Source: Oligoflexus sp.
GTDB taxonomy: Bacteria; Bdellovibrionota_B; Oligoflexia; Oligoflexales; Oligoflexaceae
DNA: 64,000 nt
Assembly: GCA_014378195.1 (NCBI GenBank)
Contig: JACMOC010000035.1
Span: forward strand, 1 to 64,000
Direction: 5' to 3'
Part shown: piece by piece, positions 27,499 to 36,408 of the stretch
Layout: the number at the start of each line of letters is the position of its first letter
How positions within the stretch are numbered: position 1 is the stretch's first letter
Translations under genes and position numbers: made by a program
Notes under the pieces: model-generated
Seen by the model: the letters and a program-made list of their open reading frames with translations, nothing else
What the model was told of the DNA's origin: nothing
The model's database searches: none

Positions 27499-27520
27499 AT
27501 ACTGTGATTCATATCAGTAT
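27499..27520. promoter_or_regulatory. CRP/FNR-like operator
   Basis: Outer arms ATACTG (27499-27504) and CAGTAT (27515-27520). Inside, TGAT-TCAT-ATCA (27505-27516) resembles the FNR core and TGTGA-N6-TCA (27503-27516) the CRP core. It lies upstream of the 707-residue lipoprotein gene (start 27405) and just past the end of the SGNH hydrolase gene. Confidence 0.35.
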
Positions 27521-27532
27521 GTTACAATATAT

Positions 27533-28249
27533 TTAGAGTCTAAGGCGACCTTTCAGCAGATCTCTCGGGAAAGGGTCTGGTGGAGCCCATTCCCCAATGT
27601 GTTCAAGTATACGACCCGCGATTTTTCGATAACCCTGCGGCGAGGGATGAAGACAATCAAAAAAGTCGTCTGCGGTACCAAGGTCTAGATCTTTGAGATC
27701 GATCACCGTATCACCATGTTCAGCGGCCACGGCTATGATTTTGTTATCAAGATAAAGCCGGTGGGCTTTAAACACAGCAAACTGCTGGGCATTGTATTTA
27801 TCACATTTTTCCGGTGAACTGGGCCAATAGGTGAGAAAAACAGCTCGTTTACCACGATTATGAATCGTTTTTCGCATTGCCCTTAAATGGGAGGCAACCT
27901 CTTCGTACCGTGCATCAACGCTGGCGGGATCACACATCTGCGCACAGCCATCCTTTGAAAAAATGTGGTTCCAGTCGTTGCCTCCATGGAGTAGAAAAAC
28001 GACCTTGGCGGCCGGTACAGTGCGGAGTGCGATATCAGCGCGTTGGTCACCGTCAGCCGCACGCTCCCCGGGAATTCCAAGGTTTGCGATGGAATAACCT
28101 GAGCCCTGGGAGACGCGTCTGACCCATCCACCCGGAAGATCGCCATAACCCCAGGTCACGCTATCACCGAACGCAACCAACTCGGCTCGTGGATTCACAT
28201 TGCAGGCCGTAAAAATGAGGCAGAGAGTGGCCAATGCTATTCGTTTCAC
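27533..28249 (-). CDS. SGNH/GDSL-family lipoprotein hydrolase
   Basis: A secreted serine esterase. Lipobox FTAC (Cys16). Block I FGDSVTWGYG holds the catalytic Ser, block II Gly is in LGIPGE, block III is HGGNDW with the oxyanion Asn, and block V DCLHPS gives Asp and His. Substrates of this family range from lipids to acetylated sugars. GTG at 28249 is chosen because it follows GAGG and puts the signal peptide at the N-terminus; an ATG 13 codons earlier is possible. Confidence 0.82.
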   Translation of the reverse strand: MKRIALATLCLIFTACNVNPRAELVAFGDSVTWGYGDLPGGWVRRVSQGSGYSIANLGIPGERAADGDQRADIALRTVPAAKVVFLLHGGNDWNHIFSKDGCAQMCDPASVDARYEEVASHLRAMRKTIHNRGKRAVFLTYWPSSPEKCDKYNAQQFAVFKAHRLYLDNKIIAVAAEHGDTVIDLKDLDLGTADDFFDCLHPSPQGYRKIAGRILEHIGEWAPPDPFPRDLLKGRLRL

Positions 28250-28349
28250 CAAATCAAACCTCAACGTTTGGCAATTCCTATGAGGCATCGTACAATCTCA
28301 TGGCAGCTCCAGCAAGAGCTTGAATCCATAATCCCCTGAGGGCAAAACC

Positions 28350-28973
28350 GTGGCTATGTTTGCGAGTTTGATCACGTCCGGTTTGACTCTGGCGCTCGGT
28401 GCTACGGGTCTGGCACCTTTCGCTTTCGCGGAATTCACAGACCGCTCCCCGAGTATCAATGGAACGGGCGAGACTCTTCCTAAGGGGCAATATGAGCTCG
28501 GTTTGATGGAAACGGATTATGGACTCACAGATGACTGGCTTATTCGCGCCCCTTCCGCGGCGCTGCTCGTTGGCTATGGCCGAGTGGAAGTCAGGCGGCG
28601 GTTTCAGTTTGAAAATGATGTTCGGCTCTCGCCCTATGTATTTGCGGAAACACCGCGAAAAATCGGTATTGGTGCGGATTACGGTTTTGGTTTTGGTTCT
28701 GGAAAAGAGCAGAGTCTGACCGTCGGTGCGCGCGCGCAATTCACTCCGCGTATGGAGCAGGTCAAAGCAGGCCCCCGCTCGCGAATTCATGCGGGAATCA
28801 TTCCGAATATTGAGTATGATTATTACGCCCGTGGAAATGATTTTTATGCCGGAATAGCTGATTATATTCCCTATATCGGTCACACGTGGTCTTTTAAAGT
28901 GTGGCATGTAGGACTTATACTAAGCCCTTATACATCTATGATCCCATTGCCTTACGCTTATATCCGCTTTTAA
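28350..28973 (+). CDS. Exported, outer-membrane-barrel-like hypothetical protein
   Basis: 207 residues from GTG (GAGGG seven bases upstream; ATG two codons later also possible). The start has a hydrophobic signal ending AFA. The mature part alternates polar and aromatic residues (YELGLMETDYG, LLVGYGRVEVRRRF, IGADYGFGFGSG, HAGIIPNIEYDYYARG) and ends in YAYIRF; the C-terminal Phe is typical of outer-membrane barrels. Probably a small barrel of about eight strands; function unknown. Confidence 0.65.
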   Translation: MAMFASLITSGLTLALGATGLAPFAFAEFTDRSPSINGTGETLPKGQYELGLMETDYGLTDDWLIRAPSAALLVGYGRVEVRRRFQFENDVRLSPYVFAETPRKIGIGADYGFGFGSGKEQSLTVGARAQFTPRMEQVKAGPRSRIHAGIIPNIEYDYYARGNDFYAGIADYIPYIGHTWSFKVWHVGLILSPYTSMIPLPYAYIRF

Positions 28974-29051
28974 GTCTTCGCTATTTTTCCCTCAAGTTTC
29001 ATGAGCTTGCTACCGATAAGCAAGGATTATTGTTACCCGGGAGACCTTGTT

Positions 29052-30086
29052 ATGCAGAAAAATATAAAACCGATTTCCTTTTCCTTTATTTTTGCTGTGA
29101 CGCTGGTTTCCTTCATAGAGCTCTCGGGATGCAGCAACGGAACATCCGATTATCAAGCGACTCCGAAGAAATCCGGGGATGCAAATGCGGCGAGTGCCTC
29201 GCCCGCCGTCTCAAGTCAATCAACAGTCGAAACCGTTATCCCTGTTCCTAAACAACAACCTGTAACGCCCGCAGTTACGCCTACGTCCGCACCGGTAACT
29301 GCGCCTGTGATGGCGAGCTCATCACCTTCCCCTTCGCCTTCACCGACTGCTCATTCTACACGTCCTGTCCCTGAGAAAAGTCTTGGCTGCTCGGGCACCA
29401 GTGATCTGCCGGAAGGCTCAGCGACAGTGATGATCAACTCTAAAGCGTGGGCCTATACTGTCCGCAAACCGGCTGGATACAGCCGCGATAAAGTGTGGCC
29501 CCTGGTCCTCGCATTGCATCCCAACGGTGGCGATGCCTCCTACTGGGATGGCACAACGGGCGATCGTGCGATCCGTCCGCTGCTCGCACAGAAAGCGGTT
29601 ATTATCGTTGCTCAGGCCTTGGGCAAAGACTGGCGAACCGATCTGCCGGCTGACCGCCTTTACTTCGATGCAGTTATAAAGAAAGTTAAGGAAGGTCTTT
29701 GTATCGACCAGAAACGAATTTTTTCGATGGGGTTCAGCGGTGGCGGTTCGTTTTCAGGTGATCTCGGTTGCAATCGGACGGATATTCGTGCCATTGCTGT
29801 CGGTGGGGCTGTTGAATATTTTGATAATAAAACCTGCGTGGGCAAGCCCGCTGCGTGGATTACAATCGGTGATGATGAAGCCGTGCCTGATCGCATCACA
29901 TTTCGAGACTTTTGGCGTAACCGTAACACATGTGAAATGACCGGAACTCAATCCATCCCTTCCACGTGCACCGCTTATAAGTGTCCTTCGGCCGATACGC
30001 CCGTGACTTTCTGCAGCCATGTGGGAGGCCACGAGTGGCCTTCGTTCGGGACAAAAGCAGCCCTGGATTTCTTTTCGCAGTTCTAA
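29052..30086 (+). CDS. Secreted esterase, PHB-depolymerase/feruloyl-esterase-like lipoprotein
   Basis: 344 residues from ATG at 29052 (GGGAGA seven bases upstream). Lipobox LSGC (Cys27), then a Pro/Thr/Ser linker of about 75 residues. The catalytic domain is an alpha/beta hydrolase of the LpqC/PHB-depolymerase group: YTVRKPAGYSRDKVWPLVLALHPNGGD, nucleophile GFSGGGSFS, and the His in HVGGHEWPSFG. Likely cleaves ester side groups of polysaccharides or polyesters outside the cell. Its stop overlaps the end of a LysR remnant on the other strand. Confidence 0.8.
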   Translation: MQKNIKPISFSFIFAVTLVSFIELSGCSNGTSDYQATPKKSGDANAASASPAVSSQSTVETVIPVPKQQPVTPAVTPTSAPVTAPVMASSSPSPSPSPTAHSTRPVPEKSLGCSGTSDLPEGSATVMINSKAWAYTVRKPAGYSRDKVWPLVLALHPNGGDASYWDGTTGDRAIRPLLAQKAVIIVAQALGKDWRTDLPADRLYFDAVIKKVKEGLCIDQKRIFSMGFSGGGSFSGDLGCNRTDIRAIAVGGAVEYFDNKTCVGKPAAWITIGDDEAVPDRITFRDFWRNRNTCEMTGTQSIPSTCTAYKCPSADTPVTFCSHVGGHEWPSFGTKAALDFFSQF

Positions 30087-30394
30087 TGGGATTTGGAATC
30101 CAGGGTTTTATTGGTCATCGATATCGCAAGCTCGATAAAAACCTTCACATTCGGGGACGCAAACTTTTGGCCCGGATACACAAAGGAATAATGACCTCCA
30201 TGCCGGACTTTCCATTTCTGTAACACGCTCACCCACGCGAGGATCATTTGGTTCCCCTCATGGTGATCGCGGGTGCGGGCGGCTCGGATATAGGTCGAAC
30301 GGTCTTTGTCGACCATGTTATGGGTGTAGACATGGCTTCCTACGAATTTGGTTGAAGTTTCGAATCTCCTTTGGACCGCTGGTTCTCCGTGGCT
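30083..30394 (-). pseudogene. LysR-type regulator remnant (C-terminal end)
   Basis: A frame on the minus strand ends with VLQKWKVRHGG, then YSFVYPGQKFASPNVKVFIELAI. This matches the end of LysR substrate-binding domains (L..W...., VYP..., SP.V..FI..L). Only about 100 codons remain, and no N-terminal helix-turn-helix is found upstream before thrA. The ATG at 30316 lacks a good ribosome binding site. I take it as the tail of a deleted regulator gene. Confidence 0.45.
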
Positions 30395-30578
30395 TCATAG
30401 CGGAGAATTGGTGGTTTTTCCTAGCCTGCCTTTTTTCTTTTCCCTCTCGCCTTCGCCTCAAGCTGTAAATCTTCTTCAAACCTGAGATAATCCTGTCGTG
30501 ATGCAAACGGTGTCGGCTTACAAGTGTTTTCGGTAAGCATCCGATCGAGCTTTTATTCTCTTAAAAGGTGTTGAAGTC
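30395..30578. other. Leader region of the threonine operon
   Basis: No supported gene. A GCTTAC/GTAAGC inverted repeat spans about 30516-30538. An 11-codon frame from 30501 lies across it but has no ribosome binding site and only one Thr codon, so attenuation is not supported. Confidence 0.3.
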
Positions 30579-33116
30579 ATGAAACCAAGGGTTTTCAAAT
30601 TCGGCGGAACGTCGCTGGCCACTGCGGAATCTCTCCTTAAAGTCATTTCCATTATACGCGCGCATGCTCCCCACCTTTGTGTTGTAGTTTCAGCGAGCAG
30701 CGGTGTGACGGATATGCTCTACAAGGTGTATTACGGAGCCCTCCGTGGGGAAACCCTTGAAAATGGGCCTCACCTTCATGCGATCGAAGATCGGCACCTG
30801 CAGATCGTAAAAGGTGTCATTCAAACGCCCGCGCGTCGCGAGAAGCTTGAAGGCATTATCAAACTGGCCATAGACGAGTTGAGGCGCATCAGCGATAGCC
30901 TCGCTATACTGCGGGAAGACACTCCGCGCGCACTTTCCCGTACCGTGAGTTATGGCGAGAGACTCATGGCGGCGATAGTCTCGGAAACACTGTTGGAACA
31001 GGGTTCAAAAGCGCTTTTGGTTGATTCCTGTCGCCTGATTAAAATGAGTAAGGATCGTCAGGACTACGCTCCCGACGATCTGCGGTCTAAAGCTGCCACC
31101 CTCAAAGAACTGACGCCTGTATTTGAAGAGGGCAACATCGCAGTGATCCCTGGGTTTTTTGGCGAAGGTCCCGAAGGCGAAGTCATGATACTGGGACGAG
31201 GGGGATCAGATTATTCCGCCACACTCCTCGGTTCGTACCTTGAGGCGCACGAAGTCTGTCTCTACAAAGAGGTGGATGGCCTCATGACAGCCGATCCCCG
31301 GCATGTCTTCGAAGCGCGCGTTCTTTCCGAACTCCATTATCGGGAAGCGGCTGAGCTTGCCTATTACGGTGCCAAGATTCTGCATCCTCGCGCGATCATT
31401 CCGCTCGTTGCCAAAAAAATTCCCCTCGTTATTAAAAATACGTTTTTCCCTGACAAACCAGGCACGCGGATCGACGGCAATGTCGTTGAAAGCAGCTTTC
31501 CCGTCAAAGCATTAAGCTATATCGATAAACAGGCTTTGATCGCGATCGAGGGCAAAGGCATGATGGGGGTCCCTGGCATTGCCTCCAAAGCGTTCGGGGC
31601 AATGGCAACACACGGCATCTCAACATCGTTCATCACTCAGGCGTCGAGCGAAGCCAGCATCAGTTTCGTCGTCCCCGGAGAACAGGCTATTCAGGCAAAA
31701 AAAGCTTTGGAAGAAGCTTTTCACTTTGAGATCGAGCATCAGCTGATCGATGACGTCAAGGTCCAGTCACAGGTTGCGGTCCTCGCCGTCGTCGGGCTTG
31801 GGATGCGGGGAACACCCGGTATCGCTGCGCGGGCGTTTGCCTGCATCGCGCGTCAGCAGATCAACATCATGGCGATTGCACAAGGCTCGTCTGAGTTGAA
31901 CATTTCCGTTGTGATCGAGCAGGATAATGCGGCGCGAGCGCTGCGAACTTTGCATAAAGAATATGGACTCGAGAAACTGCGGGCGATTGCTCATCGGAAT
32001 CCGCGCGAACTGAATGTCGCAATCTATGGTTTCGGTCAGATCGGGCAAACCCTGGTCAAACAACTTCAAGAGCAAAAAGACTACCTGGAACAAAGACTTA
32101 AGCTCCATTGCCCGATCATCGGACTCGTCGATCGTTCGGGTATTGTTGTCGCCGAAAAAGGCTTCACCCTTCTGGAGCAGCAGGCCTACCTCATTACAAA
32201 AAGTTCGCGCAAAAAACTGCGCGATGATGAGTCGCTGCAAAAAGTGAGTGAGCAGATGGACGAACTCCTCTGGCACGGTCCATGGGACAGGCGGATTTTT
32301 ATTGACCTCACGGCCATCGAATCGGCGCCGATGATTCGCAAAGCCCTAAGCAGTGGTTTTCATGTGGTCCTTGCTAACAAAAAACCTCTAGCCATTCCAT
32401 ACGCAGACTATAAAGAACTCTTCAAAATCGCTGCGGATCATGGCGTGCAGCTTCGTTATGAGGCGACAGTCGGCGCGGGATTGCCAGTCCTGGATACAAT
32501 CGAAAAGTTGACGACTGCTGGCGATAAAGTTCTCGAGATACTCGGTTGTTTTTCAGGGACGCTTGGTTACCTCATGACGGAATTGGAAGACGGCACCCTA
32601 TTCTCGGACGCAGTTCGACAAGCCTTTGAGAAAGGGTATACCGAACCTGATCCGCGCGACGATCTCTCTGGTATGGACGTGGCAAGAAAAGCGTTGATCC
32701 TCGCGCGGAGCATGGGTATTGCCGTGGAGCTTGGCGATATAGCACTTGAGCCATTATTTCCCGCGGCTTTGAGTGATGACGATCCCATGGTATTCCTAGG
32801 CAATCTGAAAGCGCTGGATCAGCAGTATGCCGAACGCATGGCCACGGCCAAAGCCAAGGGCTGTTCACTGCGCTATGTCGCCAGGATAAGTCCAGAAAAA
32901 GTCTCGGTCGGTGTCGAAGAGATCAGTAAATCCGATCCGCTGGGTCGCCTTCGTGGAACTGATAATCAGGTCAGTATAAAAACGATGCGCTACAATTCCA
33001 ACCCTCTTATCGTCACCGGCCCGGGTGCCGGGTCTGAGGTCACAGCGGCTGGCGTTCTCAATGACATCATTACCATAGCAACCAGTCAGGTCCATGAGGT
33101 CCCCCATGAAATTTAG
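30579..33116 (+). CDS. thrA: Bifunctional aspartate kinase / homoserine dehydrogenase
   Basis: Catalyses the first and third steps of the aspartate-to-threonine pathway. Residues 1-~290 are the aspartate kinase domain (KFGGTSLA, VVSASSGVTDML, LGRGGSDYSATLLG, EVDGLMTADPR). Two ACT regions follow (IEGKGMMGVPGIASKAF, VVGLGMRGTPGIAARAF), the usual threonine feedback site. From about 475 on comes homoserine dehydrogenase (NVAIYGFGQIGQTLVKQL, NKKPLAI, EATVGAGLPVLDTI, GCFSGTLGYL, GYTEPDPRDDLSGMDVARKALIL). 845 residues compares with about 820 in E. coli. thrB starts inside its 3' end. Confidence 0.95.
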   Translation: MKPRVFKFGGTSLATAESLLKVISIIRAHAPHLCVVVSASSGVTDMLYKVYYGALRGETLENGPHLHAIEDRHLQIVKGVIQTPARREKLEGIIKLAIDELRRISDSLAILREDTPRALSRTVSYGERLMAAIVSETLLEQGSKALLVDSCRLIKMSKDRQDYAPDDLRSKAATLKELTPVFEEGNIAVIPGFFGEGPEGEVMILGRGGSDYSATLLGSYLEAHEVCLYKEVDGLMTADPRHVFEARVLSELHYREAAELAYYGAKILHPRAIIPLVAKKIPLVIKNTFFPDKPGTRIDGNVVESSFPVKALSYIDKQALIAIEGKGMMGVPGIASKAFGAMATHGISTSFITQASSEASISFVVPGEQAIQAKKALEEAFHFEIEHQLIDDVKVQSQVAVLAVVGLGMRGTPGIAARAFACIARQQINIMAIAQGSSELNISVVIEQDNAARALRTLHKEYGLEKLRAIAHRNPRELNVAIYGFGQIGQTLVKQLQEQKDYLEQRLKLHCPIIGLVDRSGIVVAEKGFTLLEQQAYLITKSSRKKLRDDESLQKVSEQMDELLWHGPWDRRIFIDLTAIESAPMIRKALSSGFHVVLANKKPLAIPYADYKELFKIAADHGVQLRYEATVGAGLPVLDTIEKLTTAGDKVLEILGCFSGTLGYLMTELEDGTLFSDAVRQAFEKGYTEPDPRDDLSGMDVARKALILARSMGIAVELGDIALEPLFPAALSDDDPMVFLGNLKALDQQYAERMATAKAKGCSLRYVARISPEKVSVGVEEISKSDPLGRLRGTDNQVSIKTMRYNSNPLIVTGPGAGSEVTAAGVLNDIITIATSQVHEVPHEI

Positions 33117-34017
33117 TATCTTTGCTCCCGGAACGATAGGTAACGTTGCCTCTGGATTTGATATCCTCGGTCTGGCCGTCGACGGCCTCGGCGATACTTT
33201 TCATTTTGAATCGAGCGATACCTATTCTATCAAGGTCTCAGGCCGCGATGCCGCTGACATTCCACTCGATAGTCAGCAGAATGTTGTGACCATCGCCGCC
33301 GAATCGTTCTATAAATTGTTCGGTCAACGGGCTCAGCCTTTTTCCGTTCACATCGATCGCGCTCTGCCAATGTCAGGCGGCCTAGGAGCCAGTGCGGCCT
33401 CCTGTGTTGCGGGTGCTCTTGCAGCCGCTCGTTTTGCCAAGGCCGGTCCCTGCTCGGACCTCATACTTCAGGCTGCCCTGGATGGGGAAACAGCAGTTGC
33501 AGGTGCGCACCTCGATAATATCGCGCCGTGTTTTTATGGGGGGCTTACTCTCGTGCAGGATACCGATGCTCTCGCGGTTTACAAAATTCCCATGTTAGCT
33601 GAGCTTTGGATTGTTTTGGTAACCCCTCCTATCCGTATCAAGACCAAAGACTCCCGCGAGGTCCTAAGACCTCAGCTTTCAACTGCGGAATGGACCAAAC
33701 AAATGGCTCACTGCACGACTCTCGCTCTGGCGCTTTCGCGGGGCGATAAGGAACACATTGCTTACGGCTTGACGGATATCTATGCGGAACCTTCGCGTAG
33801 GGCTTTGATTCCCGGGTTTTTGAACGCCCAAGAGGCGGCAAAGCATGCTGGCGCTTATGGATTTTCCTTAAGCGGCAGCGGTCCCACGTGTTTTGCCTTG
33901 TGTCCCAGTAAAACCGTGGCGGACGGTGTTGGGTGCGCGCTGCAAGCCGCATTCGGCCCAAAAGCCCAGATGAATATTGTAAGGCCGCGTCTGAAAGGGG
34001 CAGAGGTATTGTCATGA
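33106..34017 (+). CDS. thrB: Homoserine kinase
   Basis: GHMP-family kinase that phosphorylates homoserine. N-terminal APGTIGNVASGFDILGLA is the substrate-binding start, LPMSGGLGASAASCVAGA is the Gly-rich ATP loop and FSLSGSGPTCFAL the third GHMP motif. ATG at 33106 (303 residues) has GAGG upstream and overlaps the thrA stop by 11 bases; thrC in turn begins in its stop codon. Tight overlaps indicate one translationally coupled mRNA. Confidence 0.94.
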   Translation: MKFSIFAPGTIGNVASGFDILGLAVDGLGDTFHFESSDTYSIKVSGRDAADIPLDSQQNVVTIAAESFYKLFGQRAQPFSVHIDRALPMSGGLGASAASCVAGALAAARFAKAGPCSDLILQAALDGETAVAGAHLDNIAPCFYGGLTLVQDTDALAVYKIPMLAELWIVLVTPPIRIKTKDSREVLRPQLSTAEWTKQMAHCTTLALALSRGDKEHIAYGLTDIYAEPSRRALIPGFLNAQEAAKHAGAYGFSLSGSGPTCFALCPSKTVADGVGCALQAAFGPKAQMNIVRPRLKGAEVLS

Positions 34018-35267
34018 ATCAAACTCGGCTCTCATGCGTGAGTTGCGCGCGTACCTATCCTTTGTTTGAACTGCGTTATGAATGCGATTGCCTCGGACTC
34101 CTTGAGGTTCTTCATGAGGAAAAAGGCCTCGCCGAGCTAAAATCCAAGGCCGATCTGAGACTTGTAAGTCGTGAGCCCATCGACCGCAGCGGCGTTTGGC
34201 GCTTTCGGGAGGCGGTTGTGCCTCTTGAAAAACATGAAATCGTCACGCAGGGCGAAGGCGGCACGGGATTCCATCAGATCGATAGCCTAAGGGCCTGGAC
34301 AGGGTGTCAGGGGCTCAGCATCAAACACGAAGGCGAAAACCCTACAGGTTCGTTCAAAGATCGCGGGATGACGGCCGCTGTAACGATCGCTAAAAAACTC
34401 GGCGTGAAATTACTTGCCTGTGCTTCGACCGGCAATACAAGTTCGGCCCTTTCCTCCTACGCGGCGCGCGCCGGCCTCCAGGCTGTGGTTTTTTTGCCAA
34501 GCGGCAAGGTAAGTCTCGGAAAAATGGCGCAAACTCTCGGATATGGAGCGCATGTCTTAGCGGTGAAGGGGGATTTTGATGACGCCATGCAGATCGTCAG
34601 GGACCTCGCGCGAGCCGGTGACGTGTATATGGTCAATTCTTTGAATCCGTTTCGCATTGAGGGCCAGAAAACTATAATCTGGGAAATTTTGCAGGATATG
34701 AATTGGGTTGCGCCTGACTGGATAGTCGTGCCAGGCGGAAACCTCGGCAACACCAGTGCCTTTGGAAAAGCGATCGAGGAGGCGTTTGCCTGGGGCTGGA
34801 TCAAAAAGAAACCGCGCCTGGCAACCATACAGGCCGCAGGCGCCAATCCTTTTTATAAGAGCTATCTCAATGGGTTTCAATCTCTGGAATCCATGCAGGC
34901 CGAAACCATCGCCACAGCGATACGCATCGGGAATCCCGTGAATTTCACCCGGGCGAGTCGGGCTATAATCAATACGCGCGGTGTTGTTGGAGAAGTGACT
35001 GACGCGGAGATCCTCACCGCTAAAGGCGCTATCGATCGCTCCGGACTCGGCTGCGAACCGGCCAGCGCTGCGACCTTAGCCGGACTTAGACAGTTGATAC
35101 AGAGCGGGGTTGTGAAATCGAGCGAAACTGTGGTTGCGGTCCTTACGGGCCACATGCTCAAGGATACCGACGCAATTTTGAAGAGTCAGAATCTTGAAAC
35201 CGAAGAAGTTGCGGCTGACCCCAAGGCGATCCAGCTTTCGCTCGATCGCCTGAGAGCCAGAAACTAA
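34014..35267 (+). CDS. thrC: Threonine synthase
   Basis: PLP enzyme converting O-phosphohomoserine to threonine, the last step of the operon. An N-terminal Cys cluster (CVSCARTYP, YECDC) is typical of this threonine synthase class. The PLP lysine is in NPTGSFKDRGM and the PLP phosphate loop is VPGGNLGNTSAFGKA. 417 residues from ATG at 34014, which overlaps the thrB stop as ATGA. Confidence 0.93.
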   Translation: MNQTRLSCVSCARTYPLFELRYECDCLGLLEVLHEEKGLAELKSKADLRLVSREPIDRSGVWRFREAVVPLEKHEIVTQGEGGTGFHQIDSLRAWTGCQGLSIKHEGENPTGSFKDRGMTAAVTIAKKLGVKLLACASTGNTSSALSSYAARAGLQAVVFLPSGKVSLGKMAQTLGYGAHVLAVKGDFDDAMQIVRDLARAGDVYMVNSLNPFRIEGQKTIIWEILQDMNWVAPDWIVVPGGNLGNTSAFGKAIEEAFAWGWIKKKPRLATIQAAGANPFYKSYLNGFQSLESMQAETIATAIRIGNPVNFTRASRAIINTRGVVGEVTDAEILTAKGAIDRSGLGCEPASAATLAGLRQLIQSGVVKSSETVVAVLTGHMLKDTDAILKSQNLETEEVAADPKAIQLSLDRLRARN

Positions 35268-35270
35268 GAT

Positions 35271-35645
35271 TTAGTTAGTGTGAACCTCGAAGGTCCCGCC
35301 TTCGATCGTATAATCGGCCCAAGAGCCTTCTTGGGCCGAAAATCCGCTGATCATGGTATTGCCACCTTCGTGGCTCAACTCGCAGACTTCCGTTAGGAAA
35401 AACTGACTATCTTCAGCAGCTACGACTTTAAATTCGTCGTCGATGAACAAACGAGCCTGAACAGCCGACCAGTCCTTGATCGTAAGCGTGACGTTGTCAA
35501 CGCTAGTTTCCGCTTCGCCGTCGATGAGATCGGCGCGATTGCAACGTATTAAAAATGCACGACCTTCAGGATTCACAACCATTTCTGTGACTTCTGAATT
35601 TTCGAAGTTAAGTTGTTCGAGTTCAGCGTCATTTAAGCGTTTCAT
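35271..35645 (-). CDS. Acidic hypothetical protein, 124 residues
   Basis: Not recognised. Soluble, strongly acidic, with predicted alternating strands (MVVNPEGRAFLIRCN, VTLTIKDWSAVQARLFIDDEFKVV, FEVHTN). No signal peptide or membrane segment. GAGGAG stands shortly before ATG. It is convergent with thrC with only three bases between stops. Confidence 0.6.
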   Translation of the reverse strand: MKRLNDAELEQLNFENSEVTEMVVNPEGRAFLIRCNRADLIDGEAETSVDNVTLTIKDWSAVQARLFIDDEFKVVAAEDSQFFLTEVCELSHEGGNTMISGFSAQEGSWADYTIEGGTFEVHTN

Positions 35646-35907
35646 AAAAACTCCTCAGAGAGCGGTGGTGGCCTTCTTTACACGAAAAAAGGACACCTGT
35701 CCTGCCTCATCTTTGTCAATACCAGTTCAATTCTAGAAAATGTGAAAAATTCCTGCGAACTGCAGTTTTCGCTGAAAAAAAGCCTGCTTATTCAGTTGCT
35801 TCCCGATAAACTATTCTAACAAGCAGTTCCTTTTCGGAGGCATTAAGGAGAAGCTTACTCGGAGAGCTAAGTGGAGTCCTTCCTCGAGCTATAGATCGGG
35901 ATCATCA
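35646..35907. other. Divergent intergenic region
   Basis: Holds the promoters of the acidic protein (-) and the mla operon (+). No gene or clear repeat seen. Confidence 0.35.
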
Positions 35908-36408
35908 ATGCACAGATCGAAGTATTTAGCGCTGTTAACAATGGCTGCCGTCCAGACCGGTTGTCTCTCGACGCTCCTCGGGACCAAGGAATCGCGTAGC
36001 AAAAACTATCGAATGCCGGCTCCCGGAGCGGGTTGGGAGGCAATCGATCCTGCTGAAGCGGATGCTGCCTACAGAAACAAAGTCGACAAAGCAATCCTTA
36101 ATGTGAGTTCGGTTTGTGCCGAGGAGCGGTTTCGATCCCTCGAAGATTTGTCGACCGATGTCCTCAAACAATTGCCTGACTACTCAGTGATTAGTCCTGG
36201 CCAGGCAACCAATGTTGATGGGCATCCGGCGTTGATCACCGAAGTTCGTGGTGCGGTTGACGGCGAACCTTTGAGCGTACGACTCGCTGTTATTCGCACG
36301 CAAGAGTGCGTTTATGACATTATCCTTGCTGGTTCGACTCTTGATCCGAGCAGTCGCACAGGATTTGATAAGGCCCTCACCGGCTTTCATGATGGCACAA
36401 AACAATGA
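35908..36408 (+). CDS. Lipoprotein at the head of the mla operon
   Basis: 166 residues. Lipobox QTGC (Cys19). The mature part is one globular domain (VDKAILNVSSVCAEERFRSLEDLSTDVLKQL, ALITEVRGAVDGEPLSVRLAVIRTQECVYDIILAG), with two cysteines. Its stop overlaps the mlaE start as ATGA, so it is surely coexpressed with the lipid transporter. It does not resemble MlaA, MlaB or MlaC; it may be an envelope partner of this Mla system. The ATG lacks a strong ribosome binding site. Confidence 0.7.
   Translation: MHRSKYLALLTMAAVQTGCLSTLLGTKESRSKNYRMPAPGAGWEAIDPAEADAAYRNKVDKAILNVSSVCAEERFRSLEDLSTDVLKQLPDYSVISPGQATNVDGHPALITEVRGAVDGEPLSVRLAVIRTQECVYDIILAGSTLDPSSRTGFDKALTGFHDGTKQ

Noticed and set aside
28278..28907. 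209-codon minus-strand frame opposite the barrel-like protein
   Set aside because: Arg-rich shadow composition with no ribosome binding site; the plus-strand frame has a signal peptide and barrel pattern.
30501..30536. Threonine-operon leader peptide and attenuator
   Set aside because: Only one Thr codon, no ribosome binding site and no T-run after the inverted repeat.
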